Shown: positions 11,033-23,720 of the stretch, piece by piece
Numbering within the stretch: the first letter of the stretch is position 1
How the letters are laid out: each line of letters begins with the position of its first letter
Assembly (NCBI RefSeq): GCF_052857255.1
Contig: NC_135502.1
Location: 151,403,311 to 151,467,310 of the forward strand
Direction of reading: 5' to 3'
DNA length: 64,000 nt
Source of the DNA: Amblyomma americanum
Lineage: Eukaryota > Arthropoda > Arachnida > Ixodida > Ixodidae
Notes under the pieces: generated by a model
What the model was told of the DNA's origin: nothing
Seen by the model: only the letters and a program-made list of their open reading frames with translations
Databases searched by the model: none
Program-made: the position numbers and the translations under genes

Positions 11033-14000
11033 AACTATTTCGTAATTTTGGTTCAGATTGTTGGCTTTGTTCTACCTGGCTGCATCGGTCGCGAGAACAC
11101 CTGGATTACTGACAGCGACCTGAAAATGCTGAACAGATGTAATACCGAGAGTTACGATGCTACAAGGAACATCGAGCAACACGGCATCAGCCCCTGTGGG
11201 AATGGTACACTGCTGTCCACGGCCCTCGGAGTAACATAGCAGCCGCTGCGACATCGACGTTAAACTGCATAATACGGAGTCACGCTCCGTACATCGGACC
11301 GGGACATGGTGGAACCGTGAGCGAGATGACGTTGAGGAACTACTTCGTCTCTTCAGTTCAGATTGTTGGTTTTGTTCCACCTGGCTGATTTGCTCATGAG
11401 AAGGCCTGGATTACCAACACCGACCTGAAACGCTGAACAGATGTAACTCCGAGAGTTATGATGCTACAAGGAACATCGAGCAACACGGCATGAGCCCCCG
11501 TGGAAATATTTCTCGGAGTAACATAGGAGCCGTGGCGACATCGACGTCAAACTGCTTAAAACAGAGTCATGCTCTGTACATCTGAACAGGGCATGGTGGC
11601 ACCGTGAGCGAGATGACGTTGAGGAACTATTTCGTCTTTTTGGTTCAGATTGTTGGCTTTGTTTTACCTGGCTGCATCTGTCACGAGAACGCCTGGATTA
11701 CTAACAGCGACCTGAAAACGCTGAACAGATGTGACACCGAGAGTTACGATGCTACAAGGAACACGAGCAACACGGCATGAGCCCCAGTGGGAACGGTACA
11801 CTGCTGTCAACGGCCCTCGGAGTAACATGAGAGCCGCTGCGACATCGACGTAAAACTGCTTAAAACAGAGTCACGCTCTGTACATCTGAACAGGGCATGG
11901 AGGCACCGTGAGCGAGATGACGTTGAGGAACTATTTCGTCTTTTTGCTTCAGATTCTTGGTTTCGTTCTACCTGGCGGCATTGCTCATGAGAACGCCTGG
12001 ATTACCGACAGCGACCTGAAAACGCTGAACAGATGTAACTCCGAAAGTTACGATGCTACAAGAAACATCGAGGAACACGGCATCAGCCCATGTGGGAACA
12101 GTCCACCACTGTGCACGGCCCTCGGAGTAACATGGGAGCCGCTGCGACATCGACGTCAAACTGCTTTAAACCGAGTCACTCACCGTTTATCGGAACGTGG
12201 CATGGTTGCACAGTGAGCGAGATGACGTTGGGGAACTATTTCGTCTTTTTGGTTCAGATTGTTGGTTTTGTTCCACCTGGCTGCATTGCTCATGAGAACT
12301 CCTGGATTACCGATAGCGGCCTGAAAACGCTGTACAGATATAACTCCGAGAGTTACGTTGCTACAAGGAACATCGAGCAACACGGCATCAGCCCCGGCGG
12401 GAACAGTCCTCCGCTCTCCACAGCCCTCGGGGTAACATGGGAGCCGCTGCCACATCGAGGTCAAACTGCTTTAAACAGAGTCACGCTCCGTACATCGGAA
12501 CGGGGCATGGTGGCAGTGTGAGTGAGATGACGTTGAGGAACAATTTCGTATTTTTAGTTCAGATTGTTGGTTTTTTTATACCTGGTTGCATTGCTCATGA
12601 GAACGCCTGGATTCCCGACCATGACCTGAAAACACTAAACAGACGTAACTCCGAGAGTTACGATGCTACAAGGAAAATCGAACAACGCGGCATCAGCCCC
12701 TGTGGGAACAGTTCACCGCTGTCCCCGGCCCTCGGAGCAACATGGGAGCCGCTGAGACATCGACATCAACCTGCTTTAAACAGAGTCACGCTCCGTTCAT
12801 CGGAACGGGGCATGGTGGCGCCTTGAGCGAGATGACGTTGAGGAACTATTTCGTAATTTTGGTTCAGATTGTTGGATTTGTTCTTCCTGGCTGCATCGGT
12901 CGCGAGAATGCCTGGATTACTGACAGCGACCTGAAAATGCTGAACAGATGTAATACCGAGAGTTACGATGCTACAAGGAACGTCGAGCATCACGGCATTA
13001 GCCCCTGTGGGAACAGTTCTCGGAGTAACATGGGAGCCGCTGCGACATCGGGGTCAAACTGCTTTAAACAGAGTCACGCTCCGTACATCGGAAAGGGGCA
13101 TAGTGGCACAGTGAGCGAGATGACGTTGAGGAAATATTTCGCATTTTAGTTCAGATTGTTGGTTTTGTTATACCTGGCTGCATTGCTCATGAGAACGCCT
13201 GGACTCCCGACCACGACCTGAAAACACTAAACAGACGTAACTCCGAGAGTTACGATGCTACAAGGAACATCGAGCAACGCGGCATCAGCCCCCGTGGGAA
13301 CAGTCCATCACTGTCCCCGGCCCGAACAGTCCATCGCTGTCCCCGGCCCTCGGAGCAACATGGGAGCCGCTGCGACATCGACGTCAAAGTTTTTTAAAAA
13401 GAATCACGCTGCGTTCATCGGAACGGGGAAAATTTTAGACCGTGAGCGAGATGACGTTGAGGAACTATTTCGACTCTTTTGTTCAGATTGTTGGTTTTGT
13501 TCTATCTGGCTGCATTGCTCATGTCACACCTTTATTACTGATAACGACCTGAAAACGCTGAACAGATGTAACTCCGAGAGTTAAAATATTACAAGCAACA
13601 TCGAGGAACACGGCATCAGCCCCTGTGGGAACAGTCCCCCGCTGTGCACGGCCCTCGGAGTAACATGGGAGGCGCTGCGACATCGACGTCAAACTGCTTT
13701 AAACCGAGTCACTCAGCCTTCATCGGAACGGGGCATGGTGGCACCGTGAGCGAGACGACGTTGAGGAACTATTTCGTCTTTTTGGTTCAGATCGTTGGTT
13801 TTGTTCCACCTGGCTGCATTGCTCATCAGAACTCCTGGATTACTGATAGCGACCTGAAAACGCTGAACAGATGTAACTCCGAGAGCTACGTTGCTACAAG
13901 CAACATCGAACAACGCGGCATCAGCCCCTGTGGCAATGGTACCCTGCTGTCAACGACCCTCGGAGTAACATGGGAGCCGCTGCGATATCGACGTCAAACT

Positions 14001-17000
14001 GCTTTAAACAGAGTCACGCTCCATTCATTGGAACGGGGCATGGTGGCGCCGTGAGCGAAATGACGTTGAGCAACTATTTCGTCTTTTTGGTTCAGATTGT
14101 TGGTTTTGTTCTACGTAGCTGCATTGCTCACGAGAACGCCTGGATTACCGACAGCGACCTCAAAACGCTGAACAGATGTAATACCGAGAGTTACGATGCT
14201 ACAAGGAACATCGAGCAACACGGCATGAGCCCCTGTGGGAACAGTTCTCGGAGTAACATAGGAGCCGTGGCGACATCAACGTCAAACTGCTTAAAACAGA
14301 GTCACGCTCTGTACATCTGAACAGGGCATGGTGGCACCGTGAGCGAGATGACGTTGAGGAACAATTTTGTCTTTTTGGTTGAGATTGCTGGCTTTGTTCT
14401 ACCTGGCTGCATCGGTCACGAGAAAGCCTGGATTACTAACAGCGACCTGAAAACGCTGAACAGATGTGACACCGAGAGTTACGATGCTACAAGGAACATC
14501 GAGCAACACGGCATTAGCCCCTGTGGGAACGGTACACTGCTGTCCACGGCCCTCGGAGTAACATAGGAGCCGCTGCGACATCGACGCCAACCGCTTTAAA
14601 CCGAGTCACTCACCGTTCAACGGAACGGGGCATGGTGGAACCGTGGGCGAGATGACGTTGAGGAACTATTTCGTCTTTTTGGTTCAGATTGTTGCTTTTG
14701 TTCCACCTGGCTGCATTGCTCATGAGAACTCCTGGATTACCGACCACGATCTGAAAACACTAAACAGACGTAACTCCGAGAATTACGATGCTACAAGGAA
14801 CATCGAGCAACACGGCATCAGCCCCCGAGGGAACAGTAAACCGCTGTCCCCGGCCGTCGAAGTAACATGGGAGCCGCTGCGACATCGACGTCAAACTGCT
14901 TTAAACAGAGTCACTCACCGTTCGTCGGAACGGGGCATGGTGGCACCGTGAGCGAGATGACGTTGAGGAACTATTTCGCATTTTAGTTCAGATAGTTGGT
15001 TTTGTTCTATCTGGCTGCATTGCTCATGTGAACGCCTGGATTACCGATAACGACCTGAAAACGCTGAACAGATGTAACTCCGTGAGTTGCGACATTACAA
15101 GCAACATCGAGCAACACGGCATCAAGCCCTGTGCGAACAGTCCACCGCTGTCTACGGCCCTCGGAGTAACATGGGAGCCGCTGCGACATCGACGTCAAAC
15201 TGCTTTAAATAGAGTCACGCTCCGTTAATCGGAACGGGCCATGGTGGCGCGGTGAGCGAGATGACGTTGAGCAACTATTTCGTCTTTTTGGTTCAGATTG
15301 CTGGTTTTGTTCTACCTTGCTGGATTGCTCACGAGAACGCCTGGGTTACCGACAGCGACCTGAAAACGCTGAACAGATGTAACACCGAGAGTTACGATGC
15401 TACAAAGAACGTCGAGTAACACGGCATTAGCCCCTCTAGGAACAGTTCTAGGAGTAACATGGAAACCGCTGCGCAATCGAAGTCAAACTGCTTAAAACAG
15501 TCACGCTCTGTACATCTGAACAGGGCATGGTGGCACCTTGAGCGATGAGACGTTGAGGAACAATTTGTACTTTTTGGTTCAGATTGTTGGCTTTGTTCTA
15601 CCTGGCTGCATCGCTCATGAGAACTCCTGGATTACCGACACCGACCTGAAACGCTGAACAGATGTAATACCGAGAGTTACGATGCTACAAGGAACATCGA
15701 ACAACGCGGCATCAGCCCCTGTGGGAACAGTCCACCGCTGTCCCCGGCCCTCGGAGCAACATGGGAGCCGCTGAGACATCGACGTCAAACTGCTTTAAAC
15801 AGAGTCACACTCCGTTCATCGGAACGGGGCAAGGTGGCGCCTTGAGCGAGATGACGTTGAGGAAGTATTTCCTAATTTTGGTTCAGATTGTTGGCTTTGT
15901 TCTACCTGGCTGCATCGGTTGCGAGAACGCCTGGACTACTGGCAGCGACCTGAAAATGCTGAACAGATGTAATACCGAGAGTTACGATGCTACAAGGAAC
16001 GTCGAGCATCACGGCATTAGCCCCTGTGGGAACTGTTCTCGGAGTAACATGGGAGCCGCTGCGACATCGAGGTCAAACTGCTTTAAACAGAGTCACGCTC
16101 TGTACATCTGAACAGGGCATGGTGGCACCGTGAGCGAGATGACGTTGAGGAACTATTTCGTCTTTTTGGTTCAGATTGTTGGTTTTGTTATACCTGGCTG
16201 CATTGCTCATGAGAATGCCTGGATACCCGACCACTACCTGAAAACATTAAACAGACGTAACTCCGAGAGTTACGATGCTACAAGGAACATCGAGCAACGC
16301 GGTATCAGCCCCTGTGCGAACAGTCCACCGCAGTCCTCGGCCCTCGGAGAAACATGGGAGCCGCTGCGACATCGACGTCAAACAGCTTTAAAAAGAGTCA
16401 CGCTGCGTTCATCGGAACGGGGAAAGTTTTACACCGTGAGCGAGATGACGTTGAGGAACTATTTCGACTTTTTAGTTCAGATTGTTGGTTTTGTTCTATC
16501 TGGCTGCATTGCTCATGTGAACGCCTTAATTACCGATAACGACCTGAAAACGCTGAACAGATGTAACTCCGAGAGTTACGATATTACAAGCAACATCGAG
16601 GAACACGGCACCAGCCCCTGTGGGAACAGCCCCCGCTGTGCACGGCTCTCAGAGTAACATGGGAGCCGCTGCGACATCGACGTCAAACGGCTTTAAACCG
16701 AGTCACTCACCGGAATGGGGCATGGTGGCACCGTGAGCGAGACGACGTTGAGGAACTATTTCGTCTTTTTCGTTCAGATCGTTGGTTTTGCTCCACCTGG
16801 CTGCATTGCTCATGAGAACTCCTCGATTACCGATAGCGATCTGAAAACGCTGAACAGATGTAACTCCGAGAGTTATGATGCTACAAGCAAGATCGAACAA
16901 CGCGGCATCAGCCCCTGTGGGAACAGTCCACCGCTGTCCCCGGCCCTCGGAGCAAAATGGGAGCCGCTGCGACATCGACGTCAAACTGCTTTAAACAGAG

Positions 17001-19169
17001 TCACGCTCCATTCATCTGAACGTTGCATGGTGGCGCCTTGAGCGAGATGACGTTGAGGTACTATTTCGTCTTTTTGGTGCAGATTGTTGGCTTTGTTCTA
17101 CCTGGCTGCATCGGTCGCGAGAACGCCTGGATTACTGACAGCGACTTGAAAACGCTGAACAGATGTAACTCCGAGAGTTACGATATTACAAGCAACATCG
17201 AGCAACAACGCAACAAGCCCTGTGCGAACAGTCCACCGCTGTCCACGGCCCTCGGAGTAAAATGGGAGCCGCTGCGACATCGACGCCAAACTGCTTTAAA
17301 CAGATTCACGGTCCGTTAATCGGAACGGGGCATGGTGGCGCGGTGAGCGAGGTGACGTTGAGGAACTATTTCGTCTTTTTGGTTCAGATTGTTGGTTTTG
17401 TTCTACCTTGCTGCATTGCTCACGAGAACGCCTGGATTACCGACAGCGACCTGAAAACGCTGAACAGATGTAACACCGAGAGTTACGATGAAACAAAGAA
17501 CATCGAGCAACACGGCATCAGCCCCTGTGGGAACAGTTCTCGGAGTATCATGGGAGCCGCTGCGACATCGACATCAAACTGCTTTAAAAAGCATCACGCT
17601 GCGTTTAACGGAACGGGGAAAATTTTTCACCGTGAGCGAGGTGACGTTCAGCAACTATTTCGTCTTTTTGGTTCAGATTGTTGGTTTTGTTCTACCTGGC
17701 TGCATTGCTCACGTGAACGCCTTTATTACCGACTGCGACCTGAAAGCGCTGAATAGATGTAATACCGAGAGTTACGATGCTACAAGGAACATCGAGAAAC
17801 ACGTCATTAGCCCCTGTGGGAACAGTTATCGGAGTAACATGGAAGCCGCAGCGACATCGACATCAACCTGCTTTAAAAAGCATCACGCTGCGTTTATCGG
17901 AACGGGGAAAATTTTTCACCGTGGGTGAGCAGACGTTCACCAACTATTTCGTTTTTTTGGTTCAGATTGTTAGTTTTGTTCTACCTGGCTGCATCGCTCA
18001 CGAGAACGCCTGGATTACTGACAGTGATCTGAAAACGCTGAAGCGATGTAATACCGAGATTTATGATGCCACAAGGAACATCGAGCAACAAGGCATCAGC
18101 CCCTGTGGGAATGGTACACTGCTGTCTACGACCCTCGGAGTAACATAGGAGCCGCTGCGACATCGACGTCAAACTGCTTTAAACCTAGTCACTCACCGTT
18201 CATCGGAACGGGGCATGGTGGCACCGTGAGCGAGATGGCGTTGAGGAACTATTTCGTCTGTGGTTCAGAGTGTTGGTTTTGTTCTACCTGGCTGCATTGC
18301 TCATGAGAACGCCTGGATTACCGACAGCGACCTGAAAACGCTGAACAGATGTAACACCGAAAGTTACGATGCTACAAGGAACATCGAGGAACACGGCATC
18401 AGCCCCTGTGGGAACAGTCCGCCGCTGTGCACGGCCCTCGGAGTAACATGGAAGCCGCTGCGACATCGACGTCAAACTGCTTTAAACCGAGTCACTCACC
18501 GTTCATCGGAACGGGCCATGGTGGCACCGTGAGCAAGATGACGTTGAGGAATTATTTCGTTTTTTTGGTTCAGAATGTTGGTTTTGTTCCACATGGCTGC
18601 ACTGCTCATGAGAACGCCTGGATTACTGACAGTGACCTGAAAATGCTGGACAGATGTAATACCGAGAGTTACTATGCTACAAGGAACATCGAGCAACACG
18701 GCATCAGCCCCTAAAGGCAACAGTCCACCGCTGTACACGGGCCTCGGAGTAACATGAGAGCCGCTGCGACATCGACGCCAATCTGCTTTAAACAGGCACG
18801 CTCCGTTCATCGGAACGGGGCATTGTGGCGCGGTGATCGAGATGACGCTGAGCAAGAATTTCGTCTTTTTGGTTCAGATTGTTGGATTTTTCTACCTGGC
18901 TGCATTGCTCACGAGAACGCCTGGATTACCGACAGCTACCTGAAAACGCTGAACAGATGTAATACCGAGAGTACGATGCTACAAGGAACATCGAGCAACA
19001 CGGCATGAGCCCCTGTGGGAACAGTTATCGGAGTAACATTGGAGCCGCTGCGACATCGACTTCAAACTGCTTAATACAGAGTCACGCTCCGTACATCTGA
19101 AAAAGACATGGTGGCACCGTGAGCGAGATGACATTGAGGAACTATTTCGTCTTTTCAGTTCAGATTGTT

Positions 19170-20957
19170 GGTTTGTTCCACCTGGCTGCATTGCTCATGA
19201 GAAGGCCTGGATTACCGACACCGACCTGAATACACTAAACAGACGTTACTCCGAAAGTTACGATGCTACAAGGAACATCGAAAAACGCGGCATCTGCAAC
19301 TGTGGGAACAGTACACCGCTGTCCCCGGCCGTCGCAGTAACATGGGAGCCGCTGCGACATCGACGTCAAACTGCTTTAAACCGAGTCACTCACCGTTCAT
19401 CGGAACGGGGCACGGTGGCACCGTGAATCAGATGACGTTGAGGAACTATTTCGTCTTTTCAGTTCAGATTGTTGGTTTTGTTCCACCTGGCTGCATTGCT
19501 CATGAGAAGGCCTGGATTACCGACACCGACCTGAAACGCTGACAGATGTAATACCGAGAGTTACGATGCTACAAGGAACATCGAGCAACATGGCATGAGC
19601 CCCTATTTGAACAGTTCTCGGAGTAACATGGGAGCCGCTGCGACATCGATGTAAAACTGATTAAAACAGATTCACGCTCCGTTCATCTGAACAGGGCATG
19701 GTGGCACCGTGAGCGAGATGACGTTGAGGAACTATTTCGTCTTTTTGGGTCAGGTTGTTGGCTTTGTTCTACCTGGCTGCATTGCTCATGAGAACGCCTG
19801 GATTCCCGACGACGACCTGAAGACATACACAGACGTAACTCCGATAGTTACGATGCTACAAGGAACATCGAGAAACGCGGCATCTGCCCCTGTGGGAACA
19901 GTACACCGCTGTGCACGGCCCTCGGAGTAACATGGGAGCCGCTGCGACATCGACGTCAAACTGCTTTAAACCGAGTCACTCACCGTTCATCGGAACGGGG
20001 CATGGTGGCACCGTGAGAGAGATGACGTTGAGGAACTATTTCGTCTTTTTGGTTCAGATTGTTGGTTTGTTCCACCTGGCTGCATTGCTCATGAGAAGGC
20101 CTGGATTACCGACACCGACCTGAATACACTAAACAGACGTTACTCCGAAAGTTACGATGCTACAAGGAACATCGAAAAACGCGGCATCTGCAACTGTGGG
20201 AACAGTACACCGCTGTCCCCGGCCGTCGCAGTAACATGGGAGCCGCTGCGACATCGACGTCAAACTGCTTTAAACCGAGTCACTCACCGTTCATCGGAAC
20301 GGGGCACGGTGGCACCGTGAATCAGATGACGTTGAGGAACTATTTCGTCTTTTCAGTTCAGATTGTTGGTTTTGTTCCACCTGGCTGCATTGCTCATGAG
20401 AAGGCCTGGATTACCGACACCGACCTGAAACGCTGACAGATGTAATACCGAGAGTTACGATGCTACAAGGAACATCGAGCAACATGGCAAGAGCCCCTAT
20501 TTGAACAGTTCTCGGAGTAACATGGGAGCCGCTGCGACATCGATGTAAAACTGATTAAAACAGATTCACGCTCCGTTCATCTGAACAGGGCATGGTGGCA
20601 CCGTGAGCGAGATGACGTTGAGGAACTATTTCGTCTTTTTGGGTCAGGTTGTTGGCTTTGTTCTACCTGGCTGCATTGCTCATGAGAACGCCTGGATTCC
20701 CGACGACGACCTGAAGACATACACAGACGTAACTCCGAGAGTTACGATGCTACAAGGAACATCGAGAAACGCGGCATCTGCCCCTGTGGGAACAGTACAC
20801 CGCTGTGCACGGCCCTCGGAGTAACATGGGAGCCGCTGCGACATCGACGTCAAACTGCTTTAAACCGAGTCACTCACCGTTCATCGGAACGGGGCATGGT
20901 GGCACCGTGAGAGAGATGACGTTGAGGAACTATTTCGTCTTTTTGGTTCAGATTGTT
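19170..20957 (+). repeat. 894-bp tandem duplication (three monomers)
   Basis: 19170-20063 and 20064-20957 are nearly identical. Both start at a monomer with a private one-base deletion ('ttggtttgttcc' instead of 'ttggttttgttcc'; 19170 and 20064), and matching landmarks are at 19342 and 20236, and at 19709 and 20603. The one-base deletion sits at the join itself, so the duplication end can be placed to within a few bases. Copy 1 of the large unit does not have this doubling. Confidence 0.85.
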
Positions 20958-22488
20958 GGTTTTGTTCCACCTGGCTGCATTGCTCATGAGAACTCCTGGA
21001 TTACCGATAGCGACCTGAAAACGCTGAACAGATATAACTCCGAGAGTTACGTTGCTACAAGGAACATCAAGCAACACGGCATCAGCCCAGGCGGGAAGAG
21101 TCCTCCGCTCTCCACAGCCCTCGGAGTAACATGGGAGCCGCTGCGACATCGAGGTCAAACTGCTTTAAACAGAGTCACGCTCCGTACATCGGAACGGGGC
21201 ATGGTGGCTCCGTGAGCGAGATGACGTCGAGAAACTATTTCGTATTTTTAGTTCAGATTGTTGGCTTTGTTATACCTGATTGCATTGCTCATGAGAACGC
21301 CTGGATTCCCGACCACGACCTGAAAACCTTAAACAGATGTAACTCCGAGAGTTACGATGCTACAAGGAACATCGAGCAACACGGCATCAGCCCCTGAGGC
21401 AACACTCCACCGCTGTACACGGGCCTCGGAGTAACATGAGAGCCGCTGCGACATCGACGCCAATCTGCTTTAAACAGTCACGCTCCATTCATCGGAACGG
21501 GGCATTGTGGCGCGGTGATCGAGATGACGCTGAGCAAGGGTTTCGTCTTTTTGGTTCAGATTGTTGGATTTTTCTACCTGGCTGCATTGCTCACGAGAAC
21601 GCCTGGATTACCGACAGCTACCTGAAAACGCTGAACAGATGTAATACCGAGAGTACGATGCTACAAGGAACATCGAGCAACACGGCATGAGCCCCTGTGG
21701 GAACAGTTATCGGAGTAACATTGGAGCCGCTGCGACATCGACTTCAAACTGCTTAATACAAAGTCACGCTCCGTACATCTGAAAAAGACATGGTGGCACC
21801 GTGAGCGAGATGACATTGAGGAACTATTTCGTCTTTTCAGTTCAGATTGTTGGTTTTGTTCCACCTGGCTGCATTGCTCATGAGAAGGCCTGGATTACCG
21901 ACACCGACCTGAATACACTAAACAGACGTTACTCCGAGAGTTACGATGCTACAAGGAACATCGAAAAACGCGGCATCTGCAACTGTGGGAACAGTACACC
22001 GCTGTCCCCGGCCGTCGCAGTAACATGGGAGCTGGTGCGACATCGACGTCAAACTGCTTTAAGCCGAGTCACTCACCGTTCATCGGAACGGGGCACGGTG
22101 GCACCGTGAGCCAGATGACGTTGAGGAACTATTTCGTCTTTTCAGTTCAGATTGTTGGTTTTGTTCCACCTGGCTGCATTGCTCATGAGAAGGCCTGGAT
22201 TACCGACACCGACCTGAAACGCTGACAGATGTAATACCGAGAGTTACGATGCTACAAGGAACATCGAGCAACATGGCATGAGCCCCTATTTGAACAGTTC
22301 TCGGAGTAACATGGAAGCCGCTGCGACATCGATGTAAAACTGATTAAAACAGATTCACGCTCCGTTCATCTGAACAGGGCATGGTGGCACCGTGAGCGAG
22401 ATGAGGTTGACGAACTATTTAGACTTTTTGGTTCAGATTGTTGGCTTTGTCCTACCTGGCTGCATATGTCATGAGAACACCTGGATTA

Positions 22489-22515
22489 CCAATAGCGACC
22501 AATAGCGACCAATAG
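22489..22515 (+). repeat. 10-bp microrepeat, second copy
   Basis: Second occurrence of the CCAATAGCGA microrepeat, in the equivalent monomer of higher-order copy 2. The count and phase equal those at 10633-10659, so it was copied with the unit and did not arise again. Confidence 0.9.
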
Positions 22516-22715
22516 TAACACCGAGAGTTACGATGCTACAAGGAACATCGAACAACGCGGCATCAGCCCCTGTTGGAACAGTCCACCGCTGTCACCGGCC
22601 CTCGGAGCAACATGGGAGCCGCTGGGACATCTACGTCAAACGGCTTTAAACAGAGTCAAACTCCGTTCATCGGAACGGGGCATGGTGGCGCCTTGAGCGA
22701 GATGACGTTGAGGAA

Positions 22716-22888
22716 TAATAATATAATTGGTTTTTTTGGGGGAAAGGAAATGGCTCAGTATCTGTCTCATATATCGTTGGACACCTGAACCGCGCCGTAA
22801 GGGAAGGGATAAAGGAGGGAGTGAAAGAAGAAAGGAAGAATAGGTGCCGTAGTGGACGGCTCCGCAATAATTTCGACCACCTGGGGAT
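22716..22888 (-). mobile_element. 5'-truncated non-LTR retroelement tail, duplicated copy
   Basis: This is the same insertion as at 10860-11032, in the same monomer position and orientation and 11856 bp away. It differs by one base fewer in the (AAT)n run, one extra base in 'agtggacggctcc', and single-base changes such as 'ttggacacc' for 'ttggagacc'. Identical insertion points in two units mean one insertion event followed by amplification of the unit. It therefore dates the higher-order expansion as younger than the insertion. Confidence 0.75.
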
Positions 22889-23701
22889 AACTATTCCGTA
22901 ATTTTGGTTCAGATTGTTGGCTTTGTTCTACCTGGCTGCATCGGTCGCGAGAACACCTGGATTACTGACAGCGACCTGAAAATGCTGAACAGATGTAATA
23001 CCGAGAGTTACGATGCTACAAGGAACATCGAGCAACCCGGCATCAGCCCCTGTGGGAACGGTACACTGCTGTCCACGGCCCTCGGAGTAACATAGCAGCC
23101 GCTGCGACATCGACGTTAAACTGCATAATACGGAGTCACGCTCCGTACATCGGACCGGGACATGATGGAACCGTGAGCGAGATGACGTTGAGGAACTATT
23201 TCGTCTCTCCAGTTCAGATTGTTGGTTTTGTTCCACCTGGCTGCTTTGCTCATGAGAAGGCCTGGATTACCAACACCGACCTGAAACGCTGAACAGATGT
23301 AACTCCGAGAGTTACGATGCTACAAGGAACATCGAGCAACACGGCATGAGCCCCCGTGGGAATATTTCTCGGAGTAACATAGGAGCCGTGGCGACATCGA
23401 CGTCAAACTGCTTAAAACAGAGTCATGCTCTGTACATCTGAACAGGGCATGGTGGCACCGTGAGCGAGATGACGTTGAGGAACTATTTCGTCTTTTTGGT
23501 TCAGATTGTTGGCTTTGTACTACATGGCTGCATCGGTCACGAGAACGCCTGGATTACTAACAGCGACCTGAAAACGCTGAACAGATGTGACACCGAGAGT
23601 TACGATGCTACAAGGAACACGAGCAACACGGCATTAGCCCCAGTGGGAACGGTACACTGCTGTCAACGGCCCTCGGAGTAACATGAGAGCCGCTGCGACA
23701 T

Positions 23702-23720
23702 CGACGTAAAACTGCTTTAA
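23702..23720 (+). other. Junction of a one-monomer deletion (305 bp) in copy 3
   Basis: Left of the junction the text follows copy 2 at about 11850 ('gacgtaaaactgctt'), right of it copy 2 at about 12160 ('ctttaaaccgagtc'). The offset to copy 2 drops from 11856 to 11551, exactly 305 bp. The exchange happened inside the shared 'aactgctt(t)aaa' block, so the new monomer is a perfect in-register hybrid. Confidence 0.8.

Larger units (their letters stand above)
1..11057 (+). repeat. Higher-order repeat of family A, copy 1
   Basis: Position 1 of the window matches 11058 and 22914, all lying about 25 bp to the right of where the retroelement tail ends in the other copies. Copy 1 is the most rearranged. 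Relative to copy 2 the offset is 11057 at the start, 11666 from about 771 to 2083, 10743 around 2901-3300, 9786 around 4613-5165, 11572 at 5451, 11861 at 5916, and 11856 from 9275 on to copy 2. Each step is close to an integer number of monomers, so copy 1 lost and gained whole monomers after the units separated. The left boundary is set by the window edge, not by biology. Confidence 0.8.
11058..22913 (+). repeat. Higher-order repeat of family A, copy 2 (11,856 bp)
   Basis: This is the complete unit by the phase chosen here. Matching variant monomers link it to copy 1 (9275 to 21131, 9945 to 21801, 10717 to 22573, all 11856 bp apart) and to copy 3 (11072 to 22928 at 11856; 12437 to 23988 and 14643 to 26194 at 11551; 17023 to 27982 and 18427 to 29386 at 10959). 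The unit equals about 39 monomers. It contains the extra local duplication at 19170-20957 and the second retroelement tail near its right end. Confidence 0.8.

Noticed and set aside
10717..11034. A 105-codon plus frame through the retroelement tail
   Set aside because: It begins in satellite and runs through the microsatellite-like (AAT)n and noncoding tail.
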